A DNA stretch of 64,000 bases from Methylogaea oryzae (GTDB lineage: Bacteria; Pseudomonadota; Gammaproteobacteria; Methylococcales; Methylococcaceae): the NCBI RefSeq assembly GCF_019669985.1, contig NZ_AP019782.1:2598001-2662000 (forward strand), in the 5' to 3' direction. The notes beneath the pieces were generated by a model. It made no database searches. It saw only the letters and a program-made list of their open reading frames with translations, and had not been told where the DNA came from. The stretch's first letter is position 1. Each line of letters starts with the position of its first letter. This document shows positions 38,471 to 47,256 of this stretch, in pieces. Position numbers and translations under genes: made by a program.

Positions 38471-41107
38471 ATGAACCAATGGACCGGTTACTGGGGAAAA
38501 ATCCGCAACGAACCCGGCAAACCCTTCGCCTGGCTGCCCCTCGCCCAGCACTGTTTGGACGTGGCGGCGGTATTCCAGACCCTCACCGCCTTGCCCGCCT
38601 TCCGCGCCCGGCTGCAAACCGCCGCCGGCCAGCCCTTGGACGACGCGCAATTGCAACGGCTGGCGGTCATCGCCCTGCTGCACGACGTTGGCAAAGCCAA
38701 CCTGGGCTTTCAAGACAAGGCATTCGATCCCAAGGCTCCCCGCGCCGGACATATCCGCGAACTGGCGCCGCTGCTGTTTGAAGAACGGCTGAGCGAAGCC
38801 TTCGACACTGCCCTGCAACTCGACACTCTGCAAAGCTGGTTCGCCTCCGAGGAAGCGCTGTGCGACTTCCTGTTCGCCTCTTGGTCCCACCACGGTGCGC
38901 CGATCAAATTGGATCCCAGCGAGCAAACCGGCAACTACTACCCGGCCAAAACCCGTTGGTGGTCCGCCGCAGGCGGCCGAGACCCCATGGCCGCCATCGC
39001 TGAATTGCTGCAAACCGCAAGACTTGCCTTTCCCGCCGCCTTTAACGATGGCGGCAAGCCCATCCCCAACGCAGCGGCGTTGCAACACCGTTTTGCCGGG
39101 CTGGTGATGCTGGCCGACTGGCTGGGCTCGCACCAGGGATTTTTTCCGCTGGATCGTTCCAGCGACGGAGAAATTACCCGCCAAGTCGCCCAGCGCGCCC
39201 TCCTTGCCGTGGGCCTGGACGCGGCGCCGGCCCAAGCTTATCTGGCTCAACATCCCGCCGCGTTCCAGCAGCGCTTCGGCTATGCGCCGCGGCCCTTGCA
39301 GGCAGCCATAGACCGCCTCGCCGCCGACGATCCCCAAGCCCGCCTGCTCATCGCCGAAGCGGAAACCGGTTCCGGCAAAACCGAAGCAGCCCTGGCGCGG
39401 TTTTTCCACCTGTTCGCCGCCGGCCAAGTGGACAGCCTGTATTTCGCCCTGCCCACACGGGTGGCGGCACGAGAGCTGTACCGGCGCGTGCTGAGCTATT
39501 TGGAACAGGCCTTTCCCGACCCGCAGCAGCGCCCCGTGGCGGTGTTGGCCGTGCCGCGCTATGCGCGCGTCGATGGCGCCGAAGTGCAAAGCCTGCTGCC
39601 CGACGAGCGGGTACTCCACCACGACGACCCAAACCAGCACCGGCACGCAAGGCAATGGGCGGCGGAGCATCCCAAGCGCTTCTTGGCCGCCACGGTGGCG
39701 GTGGGCACCATCGACCAGGCACTGCTGTCCGCCGTGCAAACCAAGCACGCCCAGATGCGCTCGGTGTGCCTGGACCGCAGCCTGCTGGTGGTGGACGAAG
39801 TCCATGCCTCCGACGCCTACATGCGCCGACTGCTGCGCGGGCTGTTGGCCCACCACGTCGGGCAAATGGGCGGCCATGCGCTGCTGCTTTCCGCCACCCT
39901 GGGCGCCGCCGCCCGCACGGAACTCCTGCAAGCCGGCGGCTGCGCCGTTGCCGCGTTGCCGGATCATGCCGGCGCCTGCGCCGCCCCTTATCCCACGTAT
40001 ACCGATTTGGGCGGCGTTGCCTTGCCAGTGGAACCCGCAACGAAGGACTCAGGCAAGACCGTGGTGTTTCAACTTCGCGCTTGGCTGGCCCAGCCGGACA
40101 AGCTGCTGCCGGAACTGGCCGAAGCCTTGCGGGCAGGAGCCAGGGTATTGGTGGTGCTCAACACCGTGGCGCGTGCGGTCGCCTTGCAACGCGCCGCCGA
40201 ACAACACCCCGCCATCGTCAAGGACTGGCTGTTCCGCTGCGGAAGCACCGTCTGCCCCCATCATGGCCGTTTCAGCCCCAGCGACCGCGAATTGCTGGAC
40301 CAAGCCGTCAGCGACCGTTGGGGCAAAAACACGCCCGTCGGCCCGGCGCTGCTGATCGGCACGCAGACCTTGGAACAAAGCCTGGACATCGACGCCGATT
40401 GGCTCATTACCGACCTGTGCCCAGCGGATGTGCTGTTGCAGCGCGTCGGCCGCCTGCATCGGCATGGGCGCGAGCGGCCCGCCGGCTTCGCCGTGCCGCG
40501 CTGCACCGTGCTGACGCCGGATTGCGCCGGCCTGGAAGCACTGTTGGACGCTAAGGGCGAAGCGCTGGGCGAAGCGAAACAATCCGGCCTGGGCAGCGTC
40601 TACGAAGACCTGCGCACGCTGGAACTGACCCGGCTCCTGCTGATCGAGCAGCCGGTGGTGGAAATTCCCCAGGACAACCGCCGCCTGGTGGAAGGCGCCA
40701 CCCACCCGCAGCGCTTGGCCAGCCTGCAAGGCGAGCGCTGGGCCAAGCATGGGGAAAAAATGGACGGCGGTGTCCTGGCCAAGGAGCTCGCCGCCCACTA
40801 CGCCGCCGCGCTTTACGACAAGCCGTTCGGCGACTGTGCTTTCAACGACATCGAAAAAAACGCCCAAGCCCGTACGCGGCTGGGACTGGACACCCTGCGC
40901 ATCCCACTGGCCGCCGCCGTACCCGGCCCTTTCGGCATCGAACTGGCGGAAATCCTCATCCCCGGCCACCTCGCCCCGAAAAACACCGCCGAAGCAACCG
41001 CCGAAGTCTTGCGCCAGGACGGCGAAAACATCGACTTGCGCTACGGCGGCCAACGTTACCGCTATTCCCGCTATGGACTGGAGAAACTCGATGAACCTGC
41101 TGACTGA
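38471..41107 (+). CDS. cas3: CRISPR-associated helicase/nuclease Cas3 (type I-E)
   Basis: Degrades target DNA recruited by Cascade. 878 residues from ATG 38471 with AAGGAG at 38459-38464; the open frame upstream is not needed. HD nuclease residues are His27, His71-Asp72 and His140-His141. The SF2 helicase has Walker A ETGSGKTE near 298-305, DEVH at 442-445 and SAT at 474-476. A C-terminal domain completes the protein. The last 17 bases overlap cas8e (cse1). All HD and helicase motifs look intact, so the system can probably interfere. Confidence 0.95.
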   Translation: MNQWTGYWGKIRNEPGKPFAWLPLAQHCLDVAAVFQTLTALPAFRARLQTAAGQPLDDAQLQRLAVIALLHDVGKANLGFQDKAFDPKAPRAGHIRELAPLLFEERLSEAFDTALQLDTLQSWFASEEALCDFLFASWSHHGAPIKLDPSEQTGNYYPAKTRWWSAAGGRDPMAAIAELLQTARLAFPAAFNDGGKPIPNAAALQHRFAGLVMLADWLGSHQGFFPLDRSSDGEITRQVAQRALLAVGLDAAPAQAYLAQHPAAFQQRFGYAPRPLQAAIDRLAADDPQARLLIAEAETGSGKTEAALARFFHLFAAGQVDSLYFALPTRVAARELYRRVLSYLEQAFPDPQQRPVAVLAVPRYARVDGAEVQSLLPDERVLHHDDPNQHRHARQWAAEHPKRFLAATVAVGTIDQALLSAVQTKHAQMRSVCLDRSLLVVDEVHASDAYMRRLLRGLLAHHVGQMGGHALLLSATLGAAARTELLQAGGCAVAALPDHAGACAAPYPTYTDLGGVALPVEPATKDSGKTVVFQLRAWLAQPDKLLPELAEALRAGARVLVVLNTVARAVALQRAAEQHPAIVKDWLFRCGSTVCPHHGRFSPSDRELLDQAVSDRWGKNTPVGPALLIGTQTLEQSLDIDADWLITDLCPADVLLQRVGRLHRHGRERPAGFAVPRCTVLTPDCAGLEALLDAKGEALGEAKQSGLGSVYEDLRTLELTRLLLIEQPVVEIPQDNRRLVEGATHPQRLASLQGERWAKHGEKMDGGVLAKELAAHYAAALYDKPFGDCAFNDIEKNAQARTRLGLDTLRIPLAAAVPGPFGIELAEILIPGHLAPKNTAEATAEVLRQDGENIDLRYGGQRYRYSRYGLEKLDEPAD

Positions 41108-42659
41108 CCCCGTGTTCCGCACGCAAACCCCGGACGGACTGGCCTGTTTAAGCCTGCCGCAACTGCTCGAAGCCCTGGGCGGCGACCGGGTGGAATCCCT
41201 GCTTGGCCTGCAACGCCACCAGGAAGACGCCTTCCACGTCTTCCTGTGTTATCTCGCCGGGGCCGTCCTGGCGCGGGAAAACCAAACCGATCCCCACCAA
41301 ACCGCCGACTTCTGGCTGACCGGCATCCGCCGCCTGACCGGGCGGGAAGACGACTGCGCCTGGAGTTTGGTGATCGAAGACGTTACCCAGCCGGCGTTTA
41401 TGCAAGCGCCCGTACCGAAGCCGGGCGACTTTGCCGACTTCAAACCCAAGGCCGCGACTCCGGATGCCCTGGACGTGCTGCCCACCGCCAAAAACCACGA
41501 CATCAAATCCAGCAAAGCCGGTCGGCCGCTGCCCGAAAACTGGGTATACGCCTTGATCAGCCTGCAAACCATGAGCGGCTTTTTCGGCCAGGGAAACTAC
41601 GGCATCGCCCGCATGAACGGCGGTTTCGGCAGCCGCGCCGTAGTGTCCCTCGCCCATAGCCAACGCCCCGGCCGCCGCTGGCACCGCGATACCGCCCGGC
41701 TGCAGGCCGTGCGCGGCGAACTGCTGGCCGGCGATTGGAAGTACCAAGCCCAAGGCCACGTCCTGTTGTGGATATTGCCCTGGGACTTGAAGAGCAGTTT
41801 AAGCCTGGCGGCGCTGGACCCTTTATACATCGAAATCGCCCGCGCCGTGCGCCTGCTGCCCGCCGCCGGCGGCATCCAAGCGCTGGGCGCTTCGACCAAA
41901 GCGCCGCGCATCGCTGCCGGCGAAACCGGCGGCGTCTTGGGCGACCCCTGGACGCCCATCAATCTCAACGACAAGAAAAAAGGCCAATCGGCACTCACCG
42001 TATCGGCCAGCGGGCTAAGCCCCGAATTGCTGCGCAATTTGCTGTTCAAAGACGGCTACAAACCGGCGGAAATGCAGCAGGCCGATGCCGAAGCAGACAG
42101 CCCGGACTGCCGCTTCACCGCCACCGTGCTGGTGCGCGGCCAAGGCACCACCGACGGCTTCCATCACGCATCGCTCCCCATCCCGCCCGGCAAAGCGCGC
42201 CGCTCGATCCGGCGCGGCTCCGACGAGCGCAAACGCTTGGCCGAACTCAGCAAGACCGCGCTGAACGACGCCAAGGAAATGCAAAACCGCGTGCTCAAGC
42301 CCGCCGTCATCGCCCTATTGGAAGGCGGACCGGAAAAGATCAATTTCGACCGGCGCGAAGTCAACCAATGGCTGACGGACACCGCCAAGCAATACAGCGA
42401 AACCTGGGCCGCCGACTTTTTCCCCTGGCTCTGGCGCCAAGCCGAACAGGAAGACAAAGACGCCGCACGGCTGGAATGGCTGCAAGCCCTGCGCGACAAA
42501 GCCAAAGCGGTGCTGGAAGACGCCATCGCCCGCTATCCCGCCCGCGAAGGCCGCCGTTATCGCTCGCGGGTCAAAGCCGAAGGGCTGTTTTACGGCACGC
42601 TTTTCAAAACGTTCGAGCAACTCAAGGAGACCACCCATGATGCCAAGCATTCCGCCTGA
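41091..42659 (+). CDS. casA: Cascade large subunit Cse1/Cas8e
   Basis: Recognises the PAM and recruits Cas3. 522 residues from ATG 41091 with GGAG seven bases upstream; it overlaps the cas3 end by 17 bp. The N-terminus NLLTDPVF and the middle ENWVYALISLQTMSGFFGQGNYG, split as ENWVYALISLQTM and SGFFGQGNYG, are typical of Cse1. A helical bundle forms the C-terminus (about 370-520). It overlaps cse2 by 23 bp. Because the PAM-derived base in this array differs from E. coli, PAM-contacting residues here may differ too. Confidence 0.94.
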   Translation: MNLLTDPVFRTQTPDGLACLSLPQLLEALGGDRVESLLGLQRHQEDAFHVFLCYLAGAVLARENQTDPHQTADFWLTGIRRLTGREDDCAWSLVIEDVTQPAFMQAPVPKPGDFADFKPKAATPDALDVLPTAKNHDIKSSKAGRPLPENWVYALISLQTMSGFFGQGNYGIARMNGGFGSRAVVSLAHSQRPGRRWHRDTARLQAVRGELLAGDWKYQAQGHVLLWILPWDLKSSLSLAALDPLYIEIARAVRLLPAAGGIQALGASTKAPRIAAGETGGVLGDPWTPINLNDKKKGQSALTVSASGLSPELLRNLLFKDGYKPAEMQQADAEADSPDCRFTATVLVRGQGTTDGFHHASLPIPPGKARRSIRRGSDERKRLAELSKTALNDAKEMQNRVLKPAVIALLEGGPEKINFDRREVNQWLTDTAKQYSETWAADFFPWLWRQAEQEDKDAARLEWLQALRDKAKAVLEDAIARYPAREGRRYRSRVKAEGLFYGTLFKTFEQLKETTHDAKHSA

Positions 42660-43161
42660 AGCGCCGGAAAAGCCCGCCGCCACGCTGGCGTCCAGCATCG
42701 GCCACATCGCCGCCACCATCGACGCCGAGCATTTCCCCAGCGGCGAACGCGCGGCCCTGCGCCGGCTCAGCCCGGACGCGCCACCCAGCCTGGCTTTCTA
42801 CCGCTTCGCTTTCAAACATCTGCCGCCCGACTGGGAGGCCCAGCGAAACGCCTGGATGGCCATCGTATCCGGCATCGCCCTGATGTGTCCCAGGCCGCAC
42901 CGGCCGGACCGCGCCGCCGGGCTGGCGCTGGCCGAAGCCGGTTACTCGGAAAAACGCCTGGAACGGCTGCTGGCCGCCGAGGGTGACACCCTGCACACCC
43001 TGCTGCTGCGCGCCGTGCGCTTCCTGGCGGCGAAGAACGCTACCTGCAACTGGGTGCAGTTCGCCCGCCTATTGCTTTCCACCGGAGAAGAAAAACGCGA
43101 AGCCGCCCGCCTCGCCATCGCCCGCGAGTTTTATCGCAACCACAAAGACCACAAGGACTAA
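42637..43161 (+). CDS. casB: Cascade small subunit Cse2
   Basis: All-helical small subunit that stabilises the crRNA and displaced strand; two copies per Cascade. 174 residues. The pattern GERAALRRLSPDAPPSLAFY, split as GERAALRRLSP and DAPPSLAFY, then ARLLLSTGEEKREAARLAIA is characteristic (Arg-rich). Start ATG 42637 or 42640; GGAG lies at 42626-42629. It overlaps cse1, and only 3 bp separate it from cas7. Confidence 0.92.
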   Translation: MMPSIPPEAPEKPAATLASSIGHIAATIDAEHFPSGERAALRRLSPDAPPSLAFYRFAFKHLPPDWEAQRNAWMAIVSGIALMCPRPHRPDRAAGLALAEAGYSEKRLERLLAAEGDTLHTLLLRAVRFLAAKNATCNWVQFARLLLSTGEEKREAARLAIAREFYRNHKDHKD

Positions 43162-43164
43162 GCC

Positions 43165-44313
43165 ATGTTTCTGCAAATCCACAGCCTCACCTCTTACCAC
43201 GCCACCCTGCTCAACCGCGACGACGCAGGCCTGGCCAAACGCATCCCCTTCGGCGACAAGCCGCGCCTGCGGATTTCGTCGCAATGCCTCAAGCGCCATT
43301 GGCGGGAAAACCTGCAAGACACCGTCAAGTTGCCGCAAGGCATCCGCTCCCGGCAGTTTTTCGGCCGCATCGTCCTGCCGGAGCTGATCCAGGCCGGCGT
43401 GGCGGAAACCTTGGCGCGCGTCCTGGCCAAAGCGCTGATCGACGCCGTTATCGACGGTGGCGTGGAGGACGACGGCTCCCTGGCCCTCAAGCAACCGGTG
43501 TTGTTCGGCCGGCCCGAGGCCGATTTTTTCGTCGGCCTGCTGACGGAATGTGCAACAGCCGGCGACGAAAAAGCGGCCCTGGATACCCTCAAGCAAAAGC
43601 TCAAAACCGATAAAAAGAACTTCAAGGCCATGCTCAAGCAGGCCGGCCACGGCGATCTGTACGCCGGACTGGAAGGCGCAATGTTCGGCCGCTTCGTCAC
43701 CTCCGACATCCTCGCCCGCAGCGACGCCGCCGTGCACGTGGCCCACGCCTTCACCGTCCACGGCCTGGACACCGAGGTGGATTACTTCACCGTGGTGGAC
43801 GACTTGAACTTGGACGATGAAACCGGCGCCGCCCACGCCGGCGACATGGAACTGGGCGCCGGGCTGTACTACGGCTATGTGGCAGTGGACATCCCCTTGC
43901 TGATTTCCAACCTCACCGGCTGTGACGCCAAGGACTGGGCCAAACAGGATTCCGCCGACGCCCGCCAGGTGCTGGCCGGCCTGATCGAAGCCATCGCCAC
44001 CGTGTCGCCCGGCGCCAAACTGGGCGCCACCGCGCCCTATGCCTACAGCGACTTCCTGCTGCTGGAAGCCGGCGCCAAACAGCCGCGCTGTCTGGCCAAC
44101 GCTTACCTAAAAGCCTTGCCGGCGAAAGGGGACGTGATGCAAAGCGCCGTCGATGCCATGGGGTGCTATCTTGCCGACGTGGACGCCATGTACGGCGCCA
44201 CCGCCGGCCACCGCGCCGCCGCCACCCGCAAGCAATGGCCGGAAAACGCCGCGCCGCGTCTGCCGCTGGACCAAGCCGTCAAACAGATTCTCGACGCTGT
44301 GTTCGGAGCCTGA
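43165..44313 (+). CDS. casC: Cascade backbone subunit Cas7 (Cse4/CasC)
   Basis: RRM-fold backbone protein, six copies of which coat the crRNA spacer. 382 residues. The N-terminus (MFLQIHSLTSYHATLLNRDD) and the SSQCLKRHWRE segment that contacts RNA are typical, as are FGRFVTSD and TEVDYFTVVDD. One base separates its TGA from the cas5 ATG. Confidence 0.95.
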   Translation: MFLQIHSLTSYHATLLNRDDAGLAKRIPFGDKPRLRISSQCLKRHWRENLQDTVKLPQGIRSRQFFGRIVLPELIQAGVAETLARVLAKALIDAVIDGGVEDDGSLALKQPVLFGRPEADFFVGLLTECATAGDEKAALDTLKQKLKTDKKNFKAMLKQAGHGDLYAGLEGAMFGRFVTSDILARSDAAVHVAHAFTVHGLDTEVDYFTVVDDLNLDDETGAAHAGDMELGAGLYYGYVAVDIPLLISNLTGCDAKDWAKQDSADARQVLAGLIEAIATVSPGAKLGATAPYAYSDFLLLEAGAKQPRCLANAYLKALPAKGDVMQSAVDAMGCYLADVDAMYGATAGHRAAATRKQWPENAAPRLPLDQAVKQILDAVFGA

Positions 44314-44314
44314 C

Positions 44315-45295
44315 ATGGACATCCTGCTATTGCGTTTCGACGCACCGCTGATGAGCTTCGGCGGCGTCATGGTGGACCAGCACGGACCGACCGAGCGGTT
44401 TCCCGGCCTGTCGCTGCTGGCCGGGCTGTTCGGCAATGCCCTGGGCTACCGCCACGGCGACGCCGAAGCGTTGGAAGCCCTGCAAGCGCGCATCGAGTAT
44501 GCCGCGCGCTGGGACGTGGAGCCGCAAGCCCTGCTGGACTACCACACGGTGGATTTGGGACAGCCGAAAATGCGCGAGCCCGGCTGGACCACGCGCGGCG
44601 AGCCGGAACACCGGGCCGGCGGCGCGGCGGCGGCTTTCGGGACCCACCAGCGCTACCGCCACTACTGGGCCAACGGCGTCATGACCGTGGCCGTAGCTCT
44701 CAAGGATGCGGCCGAACCTCTCCGGCCCCCTCTCCCCAAGGGAAAGCCGCCGCAAAGCGGAATAAGTCAGGCTTCGGGAAAGGGTTGGGGTGAGGGAAAT
44801 AAAAAGCCATGGCCTTCAAATCCCCTCACCCTGTCCCTCTCCCGGGTGGGAGAGGGGACCGAAAACGCCGGTTCCGGTGAACCATCCGGCGTCGGCACGA
44901 TGCATGGGGCTCTCCCTGCAAGAGAGGGAGTGACGGGAAGCCCCAACCTGGCCGACCTCGCCGCCGCCCTGCGCGAACCGGCCCGCCCGCTGTTCCTCGG
45001 CCGCAAAACCTGTTTGCCCAGCGAGCCGCTGTTGCTGCGCCAGGTGGAGGCCGACGACGTGCTGGCCGCCTTGCGCCGGGAGCCGCGCTGCGAAAGGCAG
45101 CGGCTACGGAAAAACGCCACGGCCCCTTCCCCGGAGGCCGATCAGGCGGTGCGGCTGCAAGCCTGCTGGCCCGCCCGCCTGGGCGCGAACGCCAACGCGC
45201 AGGAAATCCCGATCTACGACCGCCGCGACTGGCGCAACCAAATCCACGCTGGGCGCCGCCTGCGCGTGGAAGGGCTGTTGGAGCTGCAAGCATGA
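44315..45295 (+). CDS. casD: Cascade subunit Cas5e with an in-frame repeat-derived insertion
   Basis: Caps the 5' handle of the crRNA. 326 residues against the usual 220-250. The first 134 residues (MDILLLRFDAPLMSFG, later YRHYWANGVMTVAVALKDAAE) and the end from about residue 209 (NLADLAAALREPARPLFLGRKTC, split as NLADLAAALREP and ARPLFLGRKTC) join well to normal Cas5e. Between them about 74 residues of Pro, Gly and Ser rich sequence are encoded by a REP-type palindromic repeat with no stop. The insert probably forms a surface loop; whether the protein still works is unknown. Confidence 0.9.
   Translation: MDILLLRFDAPLMSFGGVMVDQHGPTERFPGLSLLAGLFGNALGYRHGDAEALEALQARIEYAARWDVEPQALLDYHTVDLGQPKMREPGWTTRGEPEHRAGGAAAAFGTHQRYRHYWANGVMTVAVALKDAAEPLRPPLPKGKPPQSGISQASGKGWGEGNKKPWPSNPLTLSLSRVGEGTENAGSGEPSGVGTMHGALPAREGVTGSPNLADLAAALREPARPLFLGRKTCLPSEPLLLRQVEADDVLAALRREPRCERQRLRKNATAPSPEADQAVRLQACWPARLGANANAQEIPIYDRRDWRNQIHAGRRLRVEGLLELQA
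44716..44940. repeat. REP-type palindromic element inserted in cas5e
   Basis: About 220 bp with two 9-bp perfect stems: GGGTGAGGG 44788-44796 with CCCTCACCC 44823-44831, and CCCTCTCCC 44835-44843 with GGGAGAGGG 44848-44856 (loop GGGT). A third CTCCCT/AGGGAG pair is at 44912-44930. Such CCCTCACCC/CCCTCTCCC modules are common intergenic repeats in GC-rich proteobacteria. The boundaries are set by where normal Cas5e similarity stops and resumes, and are good to about ten bases. Confidence 0.75.
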
Positions 45296-46023
45296 GCGCG
45301 AACAGCCAGAATCTCCATCTCATCGAACTGCGGCCGGATCCAGCGGCGCTGTTCCGCTTCGCCCAACAACAAGGGCTCAACAGCCGCCGCGACGAAGACC
45401 TGGGCTACACCGCCCACGCCTGGCTCACCGCCGTATTCGGCCAGGGCGCCATCAAGCCTTTCCGCCTGCTGCAAGACAGCCGCAACCGCCAGCCGCCCCG
45501 GCTGCTGGGGTTTTCCAGCCAGAGCGGCGAACAACTGATCGAACACGCCCAGGCCTTCGCCTCACCCCTGGCGCTGCAAGTGTGTCCCCTCGAAGCAAAC
45601 TTCGCCGCCAAGCCCATGCCGGCCCAATGGCGCGCCGGCCGTCGGCTGGGCTTTGAACTGCTGGCCAGCCCCATCAGCCGCTTGAAGCAAAACGAAGACG
45701 ACATCTACCGCCGCCATGTGCGCGAACGGGAAGCATCCGGCCAACAGCCGGACAGCCGCGACGCGGTCTATCGCCTTTGGCTGGAACACCAACTGGGCAC
45801 GGCAGCCATACTGGAAGACTACAGCCTGGAAGGCTTCCGCATCGTGCGGCTGCTGCGCAAGGCGGAGGGCGCCGGCCGGCGCGATTTTCTCGCACCGCAA
45901 GCCAAGCTCGGCGGCATACTCACCGTACAGGACGGCACGGCGTTCCAAACGCTATTGGCGCGCGGCATCGGCCGCCACCGCGCCTTCGGCTACGGCATGC
46001 TGCTGCTGAGGCCCGCCCCATGA
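45292..46023 (+). CDS. casE: CRISPR RNA endonuclease Cas6e (CasE)
   Basis: Cleaves the repeat hairpins of the precursor transcript and stays bound to the 3' hairpin. 243 residues. The likely catalytic His42 lies in YTAHAWL; the C-terminal Gly-rich loop GIGRHRAFGYGM is at about 225-236. It overlaps the cas5 stop by four bases (ATGA), and its own stop overlaps cas1 the same way. Confidence 0.95.
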   Translation: MSANSQNLHLIELRPDPAALFRFAQQQGLNSRRDEDLGYTAHAWLTAVFGQGAIKPFRLLQDSRNRQPPRLLGFSSQSGEQLIEHAQAFASPLALQVCPLEANFAAKPMPAQWRAGRRLGFELLASPISRLKQNEDDIYRRHVREREASGQQPDSRDAVYRLWLEHQLGTAAILEDYSLEGFRIVRLLRKAEGAGRRDFLAPQAKLGGILTVQDGTAFQTLLARGIGRHRAFGYGMLLLRPAP

Positions 46024-46913
46024 GCAGCACCCTGTTGGCCGGACGCCTAGGGTTGGCCGAATCGCGCATCCCCCACGCCGACCGCCACGGCCTGCTGTGG
46101 CTGGAACGGGGCAAGCTGAGCGTGGAAGACGGTACCCTGCATTTCCTTGCCGCCGAATCGGAAACCCTCAAGGCCGGCGACTATGCTATCCCCTACCAAG
46201 GCGTCTCTCTGCTGTTGCTGGGGCCGGGCAGCACCGTCAGCCACGACGCCCTGCGTGTTCTGGCGCGCCACGGCACCCTGCTGGCGGCGGTGGGCGAAGG
46301 CGGCGTCAAGTTCTACACCGCCCCGCCCATGGGCCAGGGCCGTTCGGAAGTGGCCCGCGCCCACGCCCGTTTGTGGGCCGACGAAAAAGCCCGGCTGGAC
46401 GTGGCCCGGCGCATGTACGCCTTCCGCTTCGGCGAAGTCTTGCCCCATAGGGACATCGCCGTACTGCGCGGCATCGAAGGCGCCCGCATGAAAGCCACCT
46501 ACCGCCTGGTGGCCGAACAGCACGGCGTGAATTGGAAGGGCCGCCGCTACGACCGGCAAAACCCCAACGCCTGCGACATCCCCAATCAGGCCATCAACCA
46601 CGCCGCAACGTTTGTGGAAGCCGCCGCCGACGTGGCGGTGGCCGCCGTGGGCGCGCTGCCGCCGCTGGGCTTTATCCACGAGGACTCCAGCAACGCCTTC
46701 ACCCTGGACCTGGCCGACCTGTACCGGGCGGAACTGGTGTTGCCCCTGGCCTTCAGTGTCGCCAAGCGCGTCCAGGACAATCCGGAACTGCTGTTGGAAC
46801 GGGAACTGCGCAAGGAAGCCGCGCGGCTGTTTCGCAAGCAGCAGGTCATCCCCAAAATGATCGACCGCACCAAGGAGCTGCTCCATGTCGATGACCGTGG
46901 TGGTAACCCGTAA
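46020..46913 (+). CDS. cas1: CRISPR integrase Cas1 (type I-E)
   Basis: With Cas2, integrates new spacers at the leader end. 297 residues from ATG 46020. The metal ligands Glu153 (RGIEGARMK), His220 and Asp230/Asp233 (FIHEDSSNAFTLDLAD) match the catalytic set of E. coli Cas1. The open frame before the ATG overlaps casE and is a shadow. The last 29 bases overlap cas2. Confidence 0.96.
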   Translation: MSSTLLAGRLGLAESRIPHADRHGLLWLERGKLSVEDGTLHFLAAESETLKAGDYAIPYQGVSLLLLGPGSTVSHDALRVLARHGTLLAAVGEGGVKFYTAPPMGQGRSEVARAHARLWADEKARLDVARRMYAFRFGEVLPHRDIAVLRGIEGARMKATYRLVAEQHGVNWKGRRYDRQNPNACDIPNQAINHAATFVEAAADVAVAAVGALPPLGFIHEDSSNAFTLDLADLYRAELVLPLAFSVAKRVQDNPELLLERELRKEAARLFRKQQVIPKMIDRTKELLHVDDRGGNP

Positions 46914-47178
46914 CGTCGCGACACGGGTGCGGGGATTCCTCGCCTCCTCCATGCTGGAGCTGGCGCCCGGCGTCTACAGCGCGCCGTATTTATCGCCCGC
47001 CGTGCGGGAACGTATCTGGGCGGTGCTGGACGATTGGTTCGTGGCGGAACAGGAGGCTTCCGTCGTCATGGTCTGGCACGACGCCAAAATGCCCGGCGGA
47101 CAAAATGTGCGCGTACTGGGGTTGCCGCCGGTGGAATTGCTGGAACTGGACGGCCTGATCGTCACCCGACGGCATTGA
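46885..47178 (+). CDS. cas2: CRISPR-associated endoribonuclease-fold protein Cas2e
   Basis: Dimer core of the Cas1-Cas2 integrase. 97 residues: MSMTVVVTRNVATRVRGFL, split as MSMTVVVTRN and VATRVRGFL, then the ELAPGVYSAPYLS segment typical of the I-E subtype. It overlaps cas1 by 29 bp. The array leader starts directly after its TGA. Confidence 0.95.
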   Translation: MSMTVVVTRNVATRVRGFLASSMLELAPGVYSAPYLSPAVRERIWAVLDDWFVAEQEASVVMVWHDAKMPGGQNVRVLGLPPVELLELDGLIVTRRH

Positions 47179-47256
47179 ACGCCCAGCGATGCCCCCCGTT
47201 AGCCAAAGGGCGTGTTTTTTAACAATTTGTTATGATTCATTGCGTTAGCGATTAGG
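47179..47256 (+). promoter_or_regulatory. CRISPR leader with an extended -10 promoter candidate
   Basis: 78 bp between cas2 and the first repeat, more AT-rich than its surroundings (T run 47215-47220). TGT-TATGAT at 47228-47236 is a good extended -10; no clear -35 is present. Transcription would begin about 10 bp before the first repeat. New spacers should enter at this end. I found no good match to the IHF consensus. Confidence 0.65.

Noticed and set aside
44715-44948. AACCT at both sides of the cas5e insert as a 5-bp target duplication
   Set aside because: The two copies lie in different codon phases, so removing the insert between them would break the cas5e frame.
47179-47256. IHF site in the CRISPR leader
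   Set aside because: No stretch matches the consensus well on either strand, though AT-rich bending is possible.
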